DNA of 64,000 bases from JAMLHH01 sp964653095 (GCA_964653095.1 CAZZEH010000014.1:1-64000); one strand, 5' to 3'; shown: positions 51,694 to 60,654, counted from the stretch's first letter. The notes: generated by a model from the sequence alone, not told the origin. Numbers and translations are program-made.

Positions 51694-52842
51694 ATGAAGA
51701 AATTACTGACACTTACAATTGTATCATCTCTTACTCTGGGCTGGGCTTTTGCTCAAAAGGGGAAGGTAAACACTGCGGAATACAACCTGATGAACGGAGA
51801 AGTTTATAAGGCAAAAGAAAATATTGATCAGGCTTTTAGTGATGAAAGTATGGCAAATTGGGCAAAAGCCTGGTTTGTCAAGGGAGATGTGTACAGAACC
51901 ATATATGAATCTAAAGATATGGATCAGGCGCTCTACTCTTCGTCTCCAAATGCTTTGTCTTTGGCAAAAGAAGCCTATCTAAAAGCTTTTGAATTAGAAG
52001 AGAAGCCCAAAAAGAAAGCGAGTGTAAAAGACGGATTACACTCTGTCGGAGCGTATTTCTACAATGAAGGGATAGGCTCATACAGTAAAAACGATTGGGA
52101 AGGTGCGTATTCAAAATTTAATGAGGCATTGAGAATCAGTGAGTTTTTATACGAAAACAATCTATCAGACACGCCGGATACCAATGCTTATTACGTAGTA
52201 CTTCTTTCATCTTACAACACTCAAAGACTGGATCAGGCTCAAAAAGCCGGTGAAAAACTTCTCAGCCTTAACACAGACAGACCGGATGTCTATAATGTAC
52301 TGATAAGCGTCTATCAACAAAACGGAGAAGACAGCAAATATGAAAAAACTCTGAATACCGCAAGAACAAAATTCCCGGGAGACGGAGACATCTTATTTCA
52401 TGAAATAAACTTCTATCTCAAAAAAGGAGAGTTGGATAAATTGGAAGGCAAACTTCAGCAGGCATTGAAAATAGACCCGAGTAATCCTTCTCTTTACTTA
52501 GCATTAGGTAATATTCAGGATAAAAACGGAAACTCCGAATCTGCATTAGAAATGTACAATAAGGCCATCAAGGCAGACCCGGACTACGTAGAGGCTTATA
52601 TCAATATCGCCGGTATCTATAACAATCAGGCTAACGAGATTATCGAAAAAATGAATAATGAGAATGATACCAAAAAATATAACCTGCTCAAACAGGAGCG
52701 TGATAATATTTTCAAGGATAAAATGATTCCTCTGCTTGAAAAAGCACATGCAATTGACTCAAATAACGAGAACGTCAAAATCGTACTTAAAGAAATCTAT
52801 GCAAGGCTTGAAATGTTTGACGAAATCAAAAGATTAAAATAA
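51694..52842 (+). CDS. Secreted tetratricopeptide repeat protein
   Basis: The 382-residue protein has a signal peptide ending near LGWAFAQ and several TPR helix pairs, best seen at about 235-310 (KLEGKLQQALKIDPSNPSLYLALGNIQ, ESALEMYNKAIKADPDYVEAYINIA). Such proteins act as scaffolds in the periplasm; this form beside gyrA is common in Bacteroidota. No further domain is recognised. A palindrome TGATTTTTGAAAATCA lies just upstream and a terminator downstream. Confidence 0.8.
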   Translation: MKKLLTLTIVSSLTLGWAFAQKGKVNTAEYNLMNGEVYKAKENIDQAFSDESMANWAKAWFVKGDVYRTIYESKDMDQALYSSSPNALSLAKEAYLKAFELEEKPKKKASVKDGLHSVGAYFYNEGIGSYSKNDWEGAYSKFNEALRISEFLYENNLSDTPDTNAYYVVLLSSYNTQRLDQAQKAGEKLLSLNTDRPDVYNVLISVYQQNGEDSKYEKTLNTARTKFPGDGDILFHEINFYLKKGELDKLEGKLQQALKIDPSNPSLYLALGNIQDKNGNSESALEMYNKAIKADPDYVEAYINIAGIYNNQANEIIEKMNNENDTKKYNLLKQERDNIFKDKMIPLLEKAHAIDSNNENVKIVLKEIYARLEMFDEIKRLK

Positions 52843-52863
52843 AAGTACGCGCTTTATACGCAC

Positions 52864-52896
52864 AAAATAGGCTGCCTTATCAGACAGCCTATTTTT
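52864..52896 (+). terminator. Rho-independent terminator after the TPR gene
   Basis: A stem AAAATAGGCTG / CAGCCTATTTT with a 10-base loop is followed by T residues, 21 bases after the TPR stop codon. Confidence 0.85.
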
Positions 52897-53017
52897 GTAT
52901 GAGGCTTTACCGAGCTTTGCATAATCACCTAAGATAATATAGGGCCTAATGGACATTTTTTAGGCTAAAAAGTTCTGTAACCATTGCTATTATTAGCTTA
53001 GAGCTCAATTAAAGGTT

Positions 53018-53221
53018 ATGAATAAAGAAGTGCTTTTATTGCGGTAGGAGTTTTACCAAGAAAAACGGTAAAATAAACGGTGTTCAGCTATATAAATGTG
53101 CTAATTGCGGTAACCAATTTTTAGGTGGTGTCAGGATAAATAATTCAGAACTTTGGAGTGAATACACACAATAGGCAAACAAATTTACCCCCAGCTGCAC
53201 AGAAGTACAACTACTCACTAA
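53018..53221 (+). pseudogene. Decayed N-terminal fragment of a zinc-ribbon transposase
   Basis: Within the 412-base gap between the TPR terminator and the FKBP gene, one frame (from 53022) reads KKCFYCGRSFTKKNGKINGV, then QLYKCANCGNQFLGGVRI and ELWSEYTQ before a stop at 53172; the continuation GKQIYPQL is in another frame from 53174. The two CxxC pairs and the order of blocks match the N-terminal zinc-ribbon of Bacteroidota insertion-sequence transposases. The start (ATG at 53018) is also one base out of frame. The catalytic part is missing. The remaining bases of the gap (52897-53017) hold nothing recognisable apart from a short repeat GGCCTAA / TTAGGC. Confidence 0.75.
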
Positions 53222-53254
53222 AGAAATGACATCTGACAAAATTAAAAAGCTCTC

Positions 53255-53782
53255 TCAGTTAAAAGCGTGGAGTGTAATTTCAAAATACAGGTAAGTATTT
53301 GGCTTGACAGAACCACTTTCTTTATCTCCGTATGCCAATGAAGGCGGAAAATAAAGATGTATTTTCCCTCCCTGCCCTATCATCGGCAAAGCCTGTTGCC
53401 AGCCCGCTATTGTATTATACAGATTGAAAGTCACATCTTCTCCCTGATCAAAAACAGTACCTTCAATAGAAGGAATGCTAGAAAACAACGGGTCGCCAAA
53501 CCTTCTGCCGATATAATCGACATTGATCGCCGAACAGGTCATAGGTCGCCCGGCTCCTTCTCCTTCTGTCTCTATCACATAATAAAATCCGTTGGCATGC
53601 AATTCGGCCCGAATATCGGCTCCGTGTGCATTCCTTATGTCTAAATATCTTGCTATTGAATCTGTTTCTTCCCGAACAGCCTGCGTTTTATTTTCACTAC
53701 AGTCCACCCCGTACATATTTACATTTTTTTTACAGGAAAAAGTAAAGAGCAAAACAGTTAAAGTAATTATATAGTATCTCAT
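53255..53782 (-). CDS. FKBP-type peptidyl-prolyl isomerase lipoprotein
   Basis: The product of about 175 residues has a lipoprotein signal with a Cys in LLFTFSCKKN and an FKBP domain: ADIRAELHANGFYYVIETEGEGA, YIGRRFGDPLFSS, VTFNLYNTIAGWQQALPMIGQGG and KIHLYFPPSLAYGDKESGS, followed by YLYFEITLHAFN. This order is typical of periplasmic FKBP lipoproteins, which assist protein folding. The frame extends four codons to a TTG, but that codon is part of the promoter box, so ATG at 53782 is the start. Confidence 0.85.
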   Translation of the reverse strand: MRYYIITLTVLLFTFSCKKNVNMYGVDCSENKTQAVREETDSIARYLDIRNAHGADIRAELHANGFYYVIETEGEGAGRPMTCSAINVDYIGRRFGDPLFSSIPSIEGTVFDQGEDVTFNLYNTIAGWQQALPMIGQGGKIHLYFPPSLAYGDKESGSVKPNTYLYFEITLHAFN

Positions 53783-53791
53783 TTCAGGTGG

Positions 53792-53799
53792 CAAAGGTA
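53792..53799 (-). promoter_or_regulatory. -7 promoter box of the FKBP gene
   Basis: The minus strand reads TACCTTTG, an exact TAnnTTTG match; its last three bases are the TTG that would start the longest frame. The ATG lies nine bases beyond the box. Confidence 0.55.
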
Positions 53800-53968
53800 A
53801 TGATTATGTCCTTGTTTTAAAATCGTATTTTTTAAAAATTCCAATCATAAAATAAGTAGTAACCGAATAATCTGCAGTAGATGAAAGTTAACAATACCTC
53901 CACAAAAGCTTTTGCAATTAAAAGAAATTCAAAAGAGAAAATTAAATTAAAAAAAAATCAGTTTTCTG

Positions 53969-54001
53969 TTTGGTAAATTCAGTTTTTTCAGACTACATTT
54001 A
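53969..54001 (+). promoter_or_regulatory. Promoter of the acidic small-protein gene
   Basis: TTTG (53969-53972) is followed after 21 bases by TACATTTA (53994-54001), which differs from TAnnTTTG only in the last base. The ATG lies 23 bases downstream. Confidence 0.45.
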
Positions 54002-54024
54002 TCCGCACAACTGAAATCGCATCT

Positions 54025-54369
54025 ATGGCAAAGAAAAAAATGATTGTAGATTACAAAAATGTACCTGAAGAGGTTTTACAATTATTGGCAGAGAAGTATC
54101 CTCACGGCTATCAAAGAGCTATTATTAAGTTTAAAAATGCAAAAGGAGAAACGGTTTCTGCCGTTCCTATTGAAACTGAAGAAATCTCTTATTTAGTCAA
54201 AGTCAGTATCCAGTTAAGAAATATGGTGGATAATGTTGATTTAGATGATTTCGAGGATGAATTTGAATCGGACGATGATTTGGAAATTGAATCTGATTAT
54301 GACGGACGGGATGATAGTCTGGAAGACAATATGGACGAAATAGAAAACATCGCAGACGACGATTATTAA
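54025..54369 (+). CDS. Small acidic protein, conserved in Bacteroidota, function unknown
   Basis: The 114-residue protein has a folded-looking N-terminal half (MIVDYKNVPEEVLQLLAEKY, RAIIKFKNAKGETVSAVPIE, ISYLVKVSIQLRNMV) and a very acidic C-terminal tail of about 45 residues, mostly Asp and Glu. Similar proteins with the PHGY-x-x-IIKFKNAKGE block are, as I recall, found across the phylum without a known role. The acidic tail resembles that of RNA polymerase delta or nucleic-acid mimic proteins, but no evidence ties it to either. A clear terminator follows. Confidence 0.7.
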   Translation: MAKKKMIVDYKNVPEEVLQLLAEKYPHGYQRAIIKFKNAKGETVSAVPIETEEISYLVKVSIQLRNMVDNVDLDDFEDEFESDDDLEIESDYDGRDDSLEDNMDEIENIADDDY

Positions 54370-54391
54370 AGATAGTCTGCTCAAAGAGTCA

Positions 54392-54420
54392 GGGAGAGCC
54401 TCAGGCTCTCCCCTTTTATT
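54392..54420 (+). terminator. Rho-independent terminator
   Basis: A 9-bp stem GGGAGAGCC / GGCTCTCCC with a three-base loop is followed by CTTTTATTT, 23 bases after the stop of the acidic protein gene. Confidence 0.85.
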
Positions 54421-54425
54421 TCAGG

Positions 54426-54908
54426 TCAAAAAAGAGAAATCAAATAATATATTATCATTATCAGACCGATTATGCTGAGAACAAAAAAGAGTACCAAACC
54501 CAATATAATCGGTAAAATTACCGTCCATGCACTTCCCTGATTTTTCCCGTATTGAAAATGCTCTACTGCTAAGGTTAAATTTCTCTGATTCGTTTTCACA
54601 AAGAAGTCCAGCACATTGCCCAAAACGGGAATAACGGATAGAATAATATCCACTAAAATATTCAGTCCCATCTTTGCGGCCACCTTCCCACTCCCGTTAT
54701 TTCGGAGCAAAATCACCATCACTACCATTTCTACAATAAATCCAACCGAGTCTCCCACAACAGGTATCAGCCCAATCAGAGGTTCTACTCCAATAGTCCT
54801 GCTTGAAAATGGAATTTTAATGGAGCTGTCCATCAGCCTGACTACACGGGCTACGTCAGTCAGTTCTTTTGGGACCTGCCCGTATATCTTTTCTTCTCCT
54901 TTTCGCAC
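54426..54908 (-). CDS. DUF4112 family membrane protein
   Basis: The 160-residue protein starts at GTG and carries the DUF4112 signature: VVRLMDSSIKIPFSSRTIGV, then EPLIGLIPVVGDSVGFIVEM, VAAKMGLNILVDIILSVIPV and LGNVLDFFVKTNQRNL, followed by a transmembrane pair at the C-terminus (WTVILPIILGLVLFFVLSII). The family has no known function. It begins 4 bases after the TerB-like gene stop and is the last gene of the porX group. Confidence 0.82.
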   Translation of the reverse strand: MRKGEEKIYGQVPKELTDVARVVRLMDSSIKIPFSSRTIGVEPLIGLIPVVGDSVGFIVEMVVMVILLRNNGSGKVAAKMGLNILVDIILSVIPVLGNVLDFFVKTNQRNLTLAVEHFQYGKNQGSAWTVILPIILGLVLFFVLSIIGLIMIIYYLISLF

Positions 54909-54912
54909 CCGG

Positions 54913-55377
54913 TCATTCCGTTATAATCATATTGAGTCCCATCACATCCTGCTCTTCCGAAGACACAGACATAGTACCCAATATTCCTCCCGAGGCTCTT
55001 GCTACTGCAGTGGCAAGTCCCCGCCAGCTAACCGTCAGCGCATGCGCATATTTTTTCTCTATCTTAGGCAAAATGTGATTTACCAAAGCAATTTCATCTG
55101 AGACTTTTTGTGTGCGCTCTTTTGTATTCAAATTTTTAAATCTTACCCATTCCGAATCAAAAACCTCGTCATAATCTTCTGTGACCCAGGCAAAATAATC
55201 CTGCACAAGTTTTTCTCCGTTTTGTTTTCTAAACTCAGTAGAAAGTCTTCCTATACGTTCTTCCTGACCGTCCAGATTTCCGTCTGCCGAACCTACTAAA
55301 ATAGTCACTAATGCAGGAATTTTTCTCAGTAACTCCTGCTCATTCTTTTCAAGCTTTGATAAATAATTTAATTTCAT
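54913..55377 (-). CDS. Unknown protein, possibly TerB-like
   Basis: The 154-residue protein is soluble by appearance. The segment LVTILVGSADGNLDGQEERI near residues 23-42 resembles the helix-plus-acidic-loop start of the TerB/DjlA helical domain (ADGxxDxxE), but the rest (EFRKQNGEKLVQDYFAWVTE, IALVNHILPKIEKKYAHALT) is not typical enough for a firm call. It lies 33 bases after porX and 4 bases before the DUF4112 gene, probably in one transcript with both. Confidence 0.5.
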   Translation of the reverse strand: MKLNYLSKLEKNEQELLRKIPALVTILVGSADGNLDGQEERIGRLSTEFRKQNGEKLVQDYFAWVTEDYDEVFDSEWVRFKNLNTKERTQKVSDEIALVNHILPKIEKKYAHALTVSWRGLATAVARASGGILGTMSVSSEEQDVMGLNMIITE

Positions 55378-55410
55378 AATGTATTTATTTAAAAATTTAT
55401 AAATTCAATT

Positions 55411-56970
55411 TTACTTTGTTTCAAACACCGCAAAGGGAACAATTATTTCCTCTAAAGATATTCCGCCATGCTGAAAGGTGTTTCTAAAATAATTGACGTA
55501 GTAATTATAGTTTTTCGGGTAGCAGAGATAAAAATCTTCTTTAGCAAAGATATATGAACTGCTGATATGATTCTGAGGCAGCATCGCATCCGCAGGTCTT
55601 CTAAACTCCAGCACATCTTTCGAGTTAAAATCCAGGCTTTTTCCTGTTTTATACCTCAAATTGGTCGTTGTATTTTTATCTCCAATCACTTTGGAATGTG
55701 AGCTCACGCGAATACTCCCGTGGTCTGTAGCCACAATTATACGCACCTTTCGGTCTTTTAGTTTCTGCAGAGCATTATGTAAAGGCGAATGATCAAACCA
55801 GGAGGCTGTCAAAGAGCGGTATGCTGCTTCATCGCTGGCAAGTTCTTTTAGCACTTCCATTTCAGTCCGGGCATGCGACAGCATATCCACGAAATTATAT
55901 ACAATCGCATTAAATTTCAGATTGGCGAGATTCAGAATATTATCTTCCAATTCTTTTCCGGTTTTATTGGTCGTAACTTTGGTGTAAGAAAATTTTTCAT
56001 CGCAGCCGAGGTTCTTCAGTTGTCTTTCCAGAAAAAACTCTTCACTCAAATTCTTGGATTCCTCATCATCGTCAAAATACCATCTGTCCGGATAATTTTT
56101 GAAAATCTCCAAAGGTGTCATTCCCGAAAAAATGGCATTCCGACTATACTGTGTGGTGGTAGGCAAAATAGAATATATGTGATCTTCTTTTACCTTTTTA
56201 AATATGTTGCTGAAAAATACTTCTATTCTTTTGAACTGATCATACCTGAGATTATCAATCAGCAGAAAAAATGTAGGCACCTCATCCTCAAGATATTGAG
56301 ATATTTTGTCCCGAAAGAGGGTATGTGACATAGTAGGTGCATCTTGAGATTTTGCCTGAATCCAGTTTAAATAATTCTTACTGATAAACTTAAAAAATTC
56401 TTTATTGGCTTCTGCTTTCTGCATGTTCAGAATCTCGTGCATTTGCTGATTGTCGGTTTTGTCCAACTGAAGTTCCCAAAAAATAAGCTGACGGTACAAA
56501 TCCGCCCATTCCTGATGCGTCATCTGATTGTTAATCTGCATCATAATATTCTGAAACTCCTGCCTATATGTATCCCCAGTTTTTTCAGAGACTAATCTTT
56601 TATTATCAATCAGTTTTTTGAGAGAAAGTAATATCTGCTGGGATTTTACGGGCTTAATCAGATAATCGCTGATTTGTGAACCTATGGCTTCCTCCATTAA
56701 GTCTTCTTCTTCATTCTTGGTAATCAGCACCACGGGCGTATTGGGATGAATCTTTTTGATTCTGGACAGAGTTTCCAAGCCTGAAATCCCCGGCATAGAC
56801 TCATCTAAAAAAACAATATCATAGGCATTTTGTCCAAATTTGTCCACTGCATCAATCCCATTTGAAACCGGATCTACCTGATAACCTTTTTGCTCCAAAA
56901 ACATAATTTGAGGTTTGAGCATCTCAATTTCATCATCTGCCCACAATATTTTTACATCTGACATACGCAT
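55411..56970 (-). CDS. porX: Type IX secretion response regulator PorX (REC-PglZ)
   Basis: The 519-residue protein has a receiver domain (ADDE at 11-14, phospho-acceptor Asp56 in IVFLDESMPG, Lys106-region YLIKPVKS) followed by a helical linker (about 130-200) and an alkaline-phosphatase/PglZ-type domain (FFLLIDNLRYDQFKRIE near 237, LPTTTQYSRNAIFSGM near 269, VDMLSHAR and ATDHGSIRVSS later). This is the PorX architecture. PorX works with the sensor PorY to control type IX secretion and, in other species, cleaves nucleotide signals. The sensor is not in the window. TerB-like and DUF4112 genes follow at 33 and 4 bases. Confidence 0.9.
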   Translation of the reverse strand: MRMSDVKILWADDEIEMLKPQIMFLEQKGYQVDPVSNGIDAVDKFGQNAYDIVFLDESMPGISGLETLSRIKKIHPNTPVVLITKNEEEDLMEEAIGSQISDYLIKPVKSQQILLSLKKLIDNKRLVSEKTGDTYRQEFQNIMMQINNQMTHQEWADLYRQLIFWELQLDKTDNQQMHEILNMQKAEANKEFFKFISKNYLNWIQAKSQDAPTMSHTLFRDKISQYLEDEVPTFFLLIDNLRYDQFKRIEVFFSNIFKKVKEDHIYSILPTTTQYSRNAIFSGMTPLEIFKNYPDRWYFDDDEESKNLSEEFFLERQLKNLGCDEKFSYTKVTTNKTGKELEDNILNLANLKFNAIVYNFVDMLSHARTEMEVLKELASDEAAYRSLTASWFDHSPLHNALQKLKDRKVRIIVATDHGSIRVSSHSKVIGDKNTTTNLRYKTGKSLDFNSKDVLEFRRPADAMLPQNHISSSYIFAKEDFYLCYPKNYNYYVNYFRNTFQHGGISLEEIIVPFAVFETK

Positions 56971-57349
56971 TTATTTTTACAGAAAAGATAACAATTTTTA
57001 CGCCATAAAACGACATCTGAAAGGATATTTAAAATTGAAAAGAGAAGTACTTACCGCCTTTCGTTCTTTTATTCTTTCGTTGGTTTTATAACGCATAAAA
57101 AAGAGAGAAAGTACAAATAATACCAATTTGAAATTCAAAATAGACCGATAAAGCGAAACCTTATTTTGGTATTATGCCGTGGTTACAAACAAATAGAACA
57201 ACGAGATAAAATCGAAATTGGCCATGTTGTTTGTCCAAACGGTATAAGCAGTGATTAGACTCCGCAATTTTAAAGGAAGGATTTTTGTAAATAAAAAACG
57301 GCTCTTACCGTAAAGCAAGAGCCGTTGATATAATGCTGAATGAATTTAA
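56971..57349. other. Intergenic region between porX and groEL
   Basis: The 379 bases between the porX start and the groEL stop hold the groEL terminator (57293-57326) near one end. The remaining sequence is AT-rich with no open frame of convincing content, no tRNA and no obvious repeat. The porX promoter must lie here, but no exact TAnnTTTG was found close to the start. Confidence 0.4.
57293..57326 (-). terminator. Rho-independent terminator of groESL
   Basis: On the minus strand a 10-bp stem AACGGCTCTT / AAGAGCCGTT with a 10-base loop is followed by TTTTTTAT. It lies 24 bases after the groEL stop codon. Confidence 0.9.
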
Positions 57350-58990
57350 TTACATCATACCGCCCATTCCTCCGGGCATTCCGCCGCCCATTGAAGGCAT
57401 TGGACTTTCCTCCGGTGCTTCCACAATAGCACACTCGGTAGTCAGTATCATGCTTGCAATAGATGCTGCATTTTCCAAAGCTACGCGAGTTACTTTTGTC
57501 GGGTCAATCACACCGGCTTTGAGTAAGTTTTCATATACTTCCGTGCGAGCATTAAAGCCAAAGTCTTTTTTGCCTTCTTTCACTTTGAAAACTACTATAG
57601 AGCCTTCAACTCCTGCATTCTCAGCAATTTGACGAAGGGGTGATTCCAAAGCAATCTTGATAATATCTATACCGGTTTGCTCATCCTCATTATCTCCTTT
57701 CAGTTTGTCAAGAGCCGGGATTGCGCGAATCAAAGCTACGCCCCCACCCGGAATAATGCCTTCTTCCACAGCCGCGCGGGTTGCATGTAAAGCATCATCC
57801 ACTCGGTCTTTTTTCTCCTTCATTTCCACTTCGGTAGGCGCACCCACATACAGCACAGCTACTCCACCACTCAATTTTGCCAGTCTCTCCTGAAGTTTTT
57901 CACGATCGTAGTCAGAAGTGGTCGTGTCTATCTGAGCTTTAATTTCATTAATTCTTCCTTCGATGGCAGATTTTTCACCTTCTCCGTCCACTATTATGGT
58001 ATTGTCCTTATCTATGGTGACATTTTCAGCCACACCCAACTGGCTCAACTGTGTATCTTCCAGTTTGTAGCCCAATTCTTCAGAAATGACCTGTCCGCCT
58101 GTCAGAATAGCAATATCCTGAAGCATAGCTTTTCTTCTGTCACCAAAACCCGGTGCCTTCACTGCTGCAATTTTCAACGATCCTCTCAGCCTGTTTACCA
58201 CTAAAGTGGCCAATGCTTCACTTTCTACATCTTCTGCAATGATTAAAAGAGGACGACCGGTCTGAACAACTTTTTCCAAAATTGGAAGCAAGGACTGCAT
58301 GGTAGAAACTTTCTTGTCATACAACAAGATGTACGGTTTCTCCAACTCAGCTTCCATTTTCTCGGTATTTGTCACAAAATACGGAGAAAGGTAACCTCTG
58401 TCAAATTGCATACCCTCTACTACTTTCATTTCAGTTTCCGTACCTTTCGCCTCCTCTACGGTGATGACTCCTTCTGTAGAAACTTTTTCCATAGCCTGAG
58501 CTATGAGCTGTCCGATAGCTTCATCGTTATTTGCGGAAATTGTGGCCACCTGAGTAATCTTATTGTAATCACTTCCTACCACGGTAGAAGTTTTCTTTAA
58601 CTCTTCCACCACTTTTGAAACAGCTTTGTCAATACCTCTTTTCAGGTCCATTGGATTAGCACCCGCAACTATACTTTTGAGGCCCGGAGCTATTATCGCC
58701 TGTGCCAAAACCGTTGCGGTAGTGGTACCATCACCTGCTACGTCGTTGGTTTTAGAAGCTACATCTTTAACAAGTTGAGCACCCATATTTTCAAACGGGT
58801 CTTCCAATTCGATTTCCTTTGCAACCGAAACTCCGTCTTTTGTAATTTGAGGGGCTCCAAACTTTTTTTCTATAATTACGTTTCGCCCTTTAGGTCCTAA
58901 CGTTACTTTCACTGCATCTGCCAAAGCATCTACTCCTGCTTTAAGCTTGTCTCTGGAATCCCCAGAGTAATTAATTAATTTATGTGCCAT
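57350..58990 (-). CDS. groL: Chaperonin GroEL (60 kDa)
   Basis: The 546-residue chaperonin forms the double-ring folding chamber. The nucleotide-binding GDGTTTATVLAQAI near 86-99, KAPGFGDRRKAMLQD near 277-291, AAVEEGIIPGGGVALIRA near 405-422 and the Gly-Met tail GGGMPGGMGGMM are all present. It starts 19 bases after groES and ends at a strong terminator. Confidence 0.97.
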   Translation of the reverse strand: MAHKLINYSGDSRDKLKAGVDALADAVKVTLGPKGRNVIIEKKFGAPQITKDGVSVAKEIELEDPFENMGAQLVKDVASKTNDVAGDGTTTATVLAQAIIAPGLKSIVAGANPMDLKRGIDKAVSKVVEELKKTSTVVGSDYNKITQVATISANNDEAIGQLIAQAMEKVSTEGVITVEEAKGTETEMKVVEGMQFDRGYLSPYFVTNTEKMEAELEKPYILLYDKKVSTMQSLLPILEKVVQTGRPLLIIAEDVESEALATLVVNRLRGSLKIAAVKAPGFGDRRKAMLQDIAILTGGQVISEELGYKLEDTQLSQLGVAENVTIDKDNTIIVDGEGEKSAIEGRINEIKAQIDTTTSDYDREKLQERLAKLSGGVAVLYVGAPTEVEMKEKKDRVDDALHATRAAVEEGIIPGGGVALIRAIPALDKLKGDNEDEQTGIDIIKIALESPLRQIAENAGVEGSIVVFKVKEGKKDFGFNARTEVYENLLKAGVIDPTKVTRVALENAASIASMILTTECAIVEAPEESPMPSMGGGMPGGMGGMM

Positions 58991-59009
58991 TTCTTAAGTC
59001 GTTTTAAAA

Positions 59010-59294
59010 TTATATAATCGCTAAAATATCAGACTCTCTCATCATCAGATAATCCTCTCCTTCAATGTTAATTTCAGTTCCGCTGTATTTACCATACAAG
59101 ACCACATCACCTACTTTTACAGTTATAGGTTCGTCCTTTTTTCCGGGACCAACTGCCAATACAGTTCCTTTTTGAGGTTTTTCTTTTGCAGTGTCGGGAA
59201 TAATAATGCCCGACTTAGTAGTCTGTTCAGCTTCTGCTGGCTGAATCACAACCCTGTCCGCCAGCGGTTGGATGTTTAACTTCTTTTTTGCCAT
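59010..59294 (-). CDS. groS: Co-chaperonin GroES
   Basis: The 94-residue co-chaperonin caps GroEL. Typical blocks are LADRVVIQPAEAEQTTKSGI with the mobile loop, IIPDTAKEKPQKGTVLAVGP and VLYGKYSGTEINIEGEDYLM. It is the first gene of the groESL operon. No CIRCE element (TTAGCACTC-N9-GAGTGCTAA) is present upstream; the region does contain a 7-bp inverted repeat at 59348-59385. Confidence 0.96.
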   Translation of the reverse strand: MAKKKLNIQPLADRVVIQPAEAEQTTKSGIIIPDTAKEKPQKGTVLAVGPGKKDEPITVKVGDVVLYGKYSGTEINIEGEDYLMMRESDILAII

Positions 59295-59347
59295 AATTTC
59301 AATTGAATTTAATGTTTAAAAAATTCTGTTTACTCTTGAGCATAATA

Positions 59348-59385
59348 TATGCCAATCCCCTTTGAGGTCAATTTGTCATGGCATA
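59348..59385. repeat. Inverted repeat upstream of groES
   Basis: TATGCCA (59348-59354) and TGGCATA (59379-59385) form a 7-bp inverted repeat with a 24-base spacer, about 55 bases upstream of the groES ATG. It could be an operator shared with the divergent oxygenase gene, or chance. Confidence 0.3.
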
Positions 59386-59502
59386 CTTGTGGTACCCACT
59401 GCAATTTTTGCAAGAATTTGAAAAGAATGTGACATTTTTTCACTTTAGGGACATCTCATGAAAAAATCTGTTAGCTTAGTTGTCTATTAATCAAAACGTA
59501 AG

Positions 59503-60525
59503 ATGCTAAAATCCCTTCCAGTTTTAGATATTTCCCTTTTAGATCAGGGGGAAGAGACTGCTCAGGAATTTAGAGATCAACTCCTTGAAGCAACTCATAA
59601 GGTTGGTTTCTTTTACCTGACCGGACACGGTATTCCAAATAAAGTTATAGACGCCATTTTTAGTGAAGCAAGAGCATTCTTTGCACTCCCCCTTGAAAGA
59701 AAGATGGAAGTGGAAATGCTTAGGAGTCCTCATTTCAGAGGTTATACCCGAATGGGAGGCGAATATACCCAAGGAAAAACAGACTGGCGCGAACAGATTG
59801 ATTTCGGACCCGAACAGGATGTCAGAACCGGGAAAAAGTTGCCGGATTATATCCGATTAGAAGGCCCCAATCTTTGGCCTAAGAATCAACCTAACCTGAA
59901 AACAGTATTTTTAGACTGGCAAAAAAGATGCAGTGCTTTGGGCTTAAAACTGATGAGGTCCTGGGCTTTGGCTTTAGAAAACCCTGAAAATATTTTTGAC
60001 TCTGCTTTTTCTTCAAACCCTTATCCTCTAATAAAGATTGTAAAATATCCCGGACGTGCCGAGCGCGGGCAAGGAGTCGGAGCTCACAAAGACCCGGGAA
60101 TCATGACTCTGCTTATGATTGAGCCTAATAAGGGCGGTCTCCAGGTACTTTATCGGGATAAATGGATAGATGTGGCACCCATGAAGAATGCATTTATCGT
60201 TAATATTGGTGAACTAATGGAGTATGCTACCAACGGATACCTTAAAGCCACTACACACAGGGTAGAATCTCCTAAGCAAGGTGATTCACGTCTTTCTATT
60301 CCTTTTTTCTTTAACCCGGCATTAGATTCCACAGTTTCGCAATTAAGTCTTTCTAAAGAACTTGCGAAAAAAGCTCGCGGAGTTACTCAAGATCCTTTAA
60401 ACAAGATCTCCGGCACCTTCGGAGAGAATATTTTGAAAGCCCGCCTCAGAGCACATCCGGATGTGGCCGCAAGATATCACGCGGATTTGCTGTTGGAGAA
60501 AGCAGGTAGTTCTAACCCTGTTTAA
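59503..60525 (+). CDS. Isopenicillin-N-synthase-family iron(II)/2-oxoglutarate-type oxygenase
   Basis: The 340-residue protein has the double-stranded beta-helix of the IPNS-like dioxygenases. Iron ligands are His195 and Asp197 in GVGAHKDPGIMTLL and His252 in KATTHRVESPKQG; the co-substrate carboxylate site is Arg263-x-Ser265 in SRLSIPFFF. The N-terminal domain matches the DIOX_N pattern (LEATHKVGFFYLTGHGIP). Real substrates of these bacterial enzymes are unknown; they are not penicillin synthases. The gene is divergent from groES. Confidence 0.85.
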   Translation: MLKSLPVLDISLLDQGEETAQEFRDQLLEATHKVGFFYLTGHGIPNKVIDAIFSEARAFFALPLERKMEVEMLRSPHFRGYTRMGGEYTQGKTDWREQIDFGPEQDVRTGKKLPDYIRLEGPNLWPKNQPNLKTVFLDWQKRCSALGLKLMRSWALALENPENIFDSAFSSNPYPLIKIVKYPGRAERGQGVGAHKDPGIMTLLMIEPNKGGLQVLYRDKWIDVAPMKNAFIVNIGELMEYATNGYLKATTHRVESPKQGDSRLSIPFFFNPALDSTVSQLSLSKELAKKARGVTQDPLNKISGTFGENILKARLRAHPDVAARYHADLLLEKAGSSNPV

Positions 60526-60654
60526 TCAAAACACTTTGACTCCGAAATAATGATAGGAGAACAGCGCTTTTCACTCCACTACAAAACCGCTTAATGTCTG
60601 CATTGTGCCTGAATCTTAATCAAGCTTTTAGCCCTTTATATAATTTTTAAGTAT

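Noticed and set aside
56971..57292. Mobile element or gene remnant between porX and groEL
   Set aside because: Short translated stretches looked suggestive in some frames but none matched a protein family well enough, and no terminal repeats were seen.
59295..59502. CIRCE heat-shock operator upstream of groES
   Set aside because: The consensus TTAGCACTC-N9-GAGTGCTAA was looked for and not found; only a short unrelated inverted repeat is present.
59503..60525. Beta-lactam antibiotic synthesis gene
   Set aside because: The gene belongs to the broad IPNS-like oxygenase family, but no peptide synthetase or other antibiotic gene is near, so a penicillin role is unsupported.
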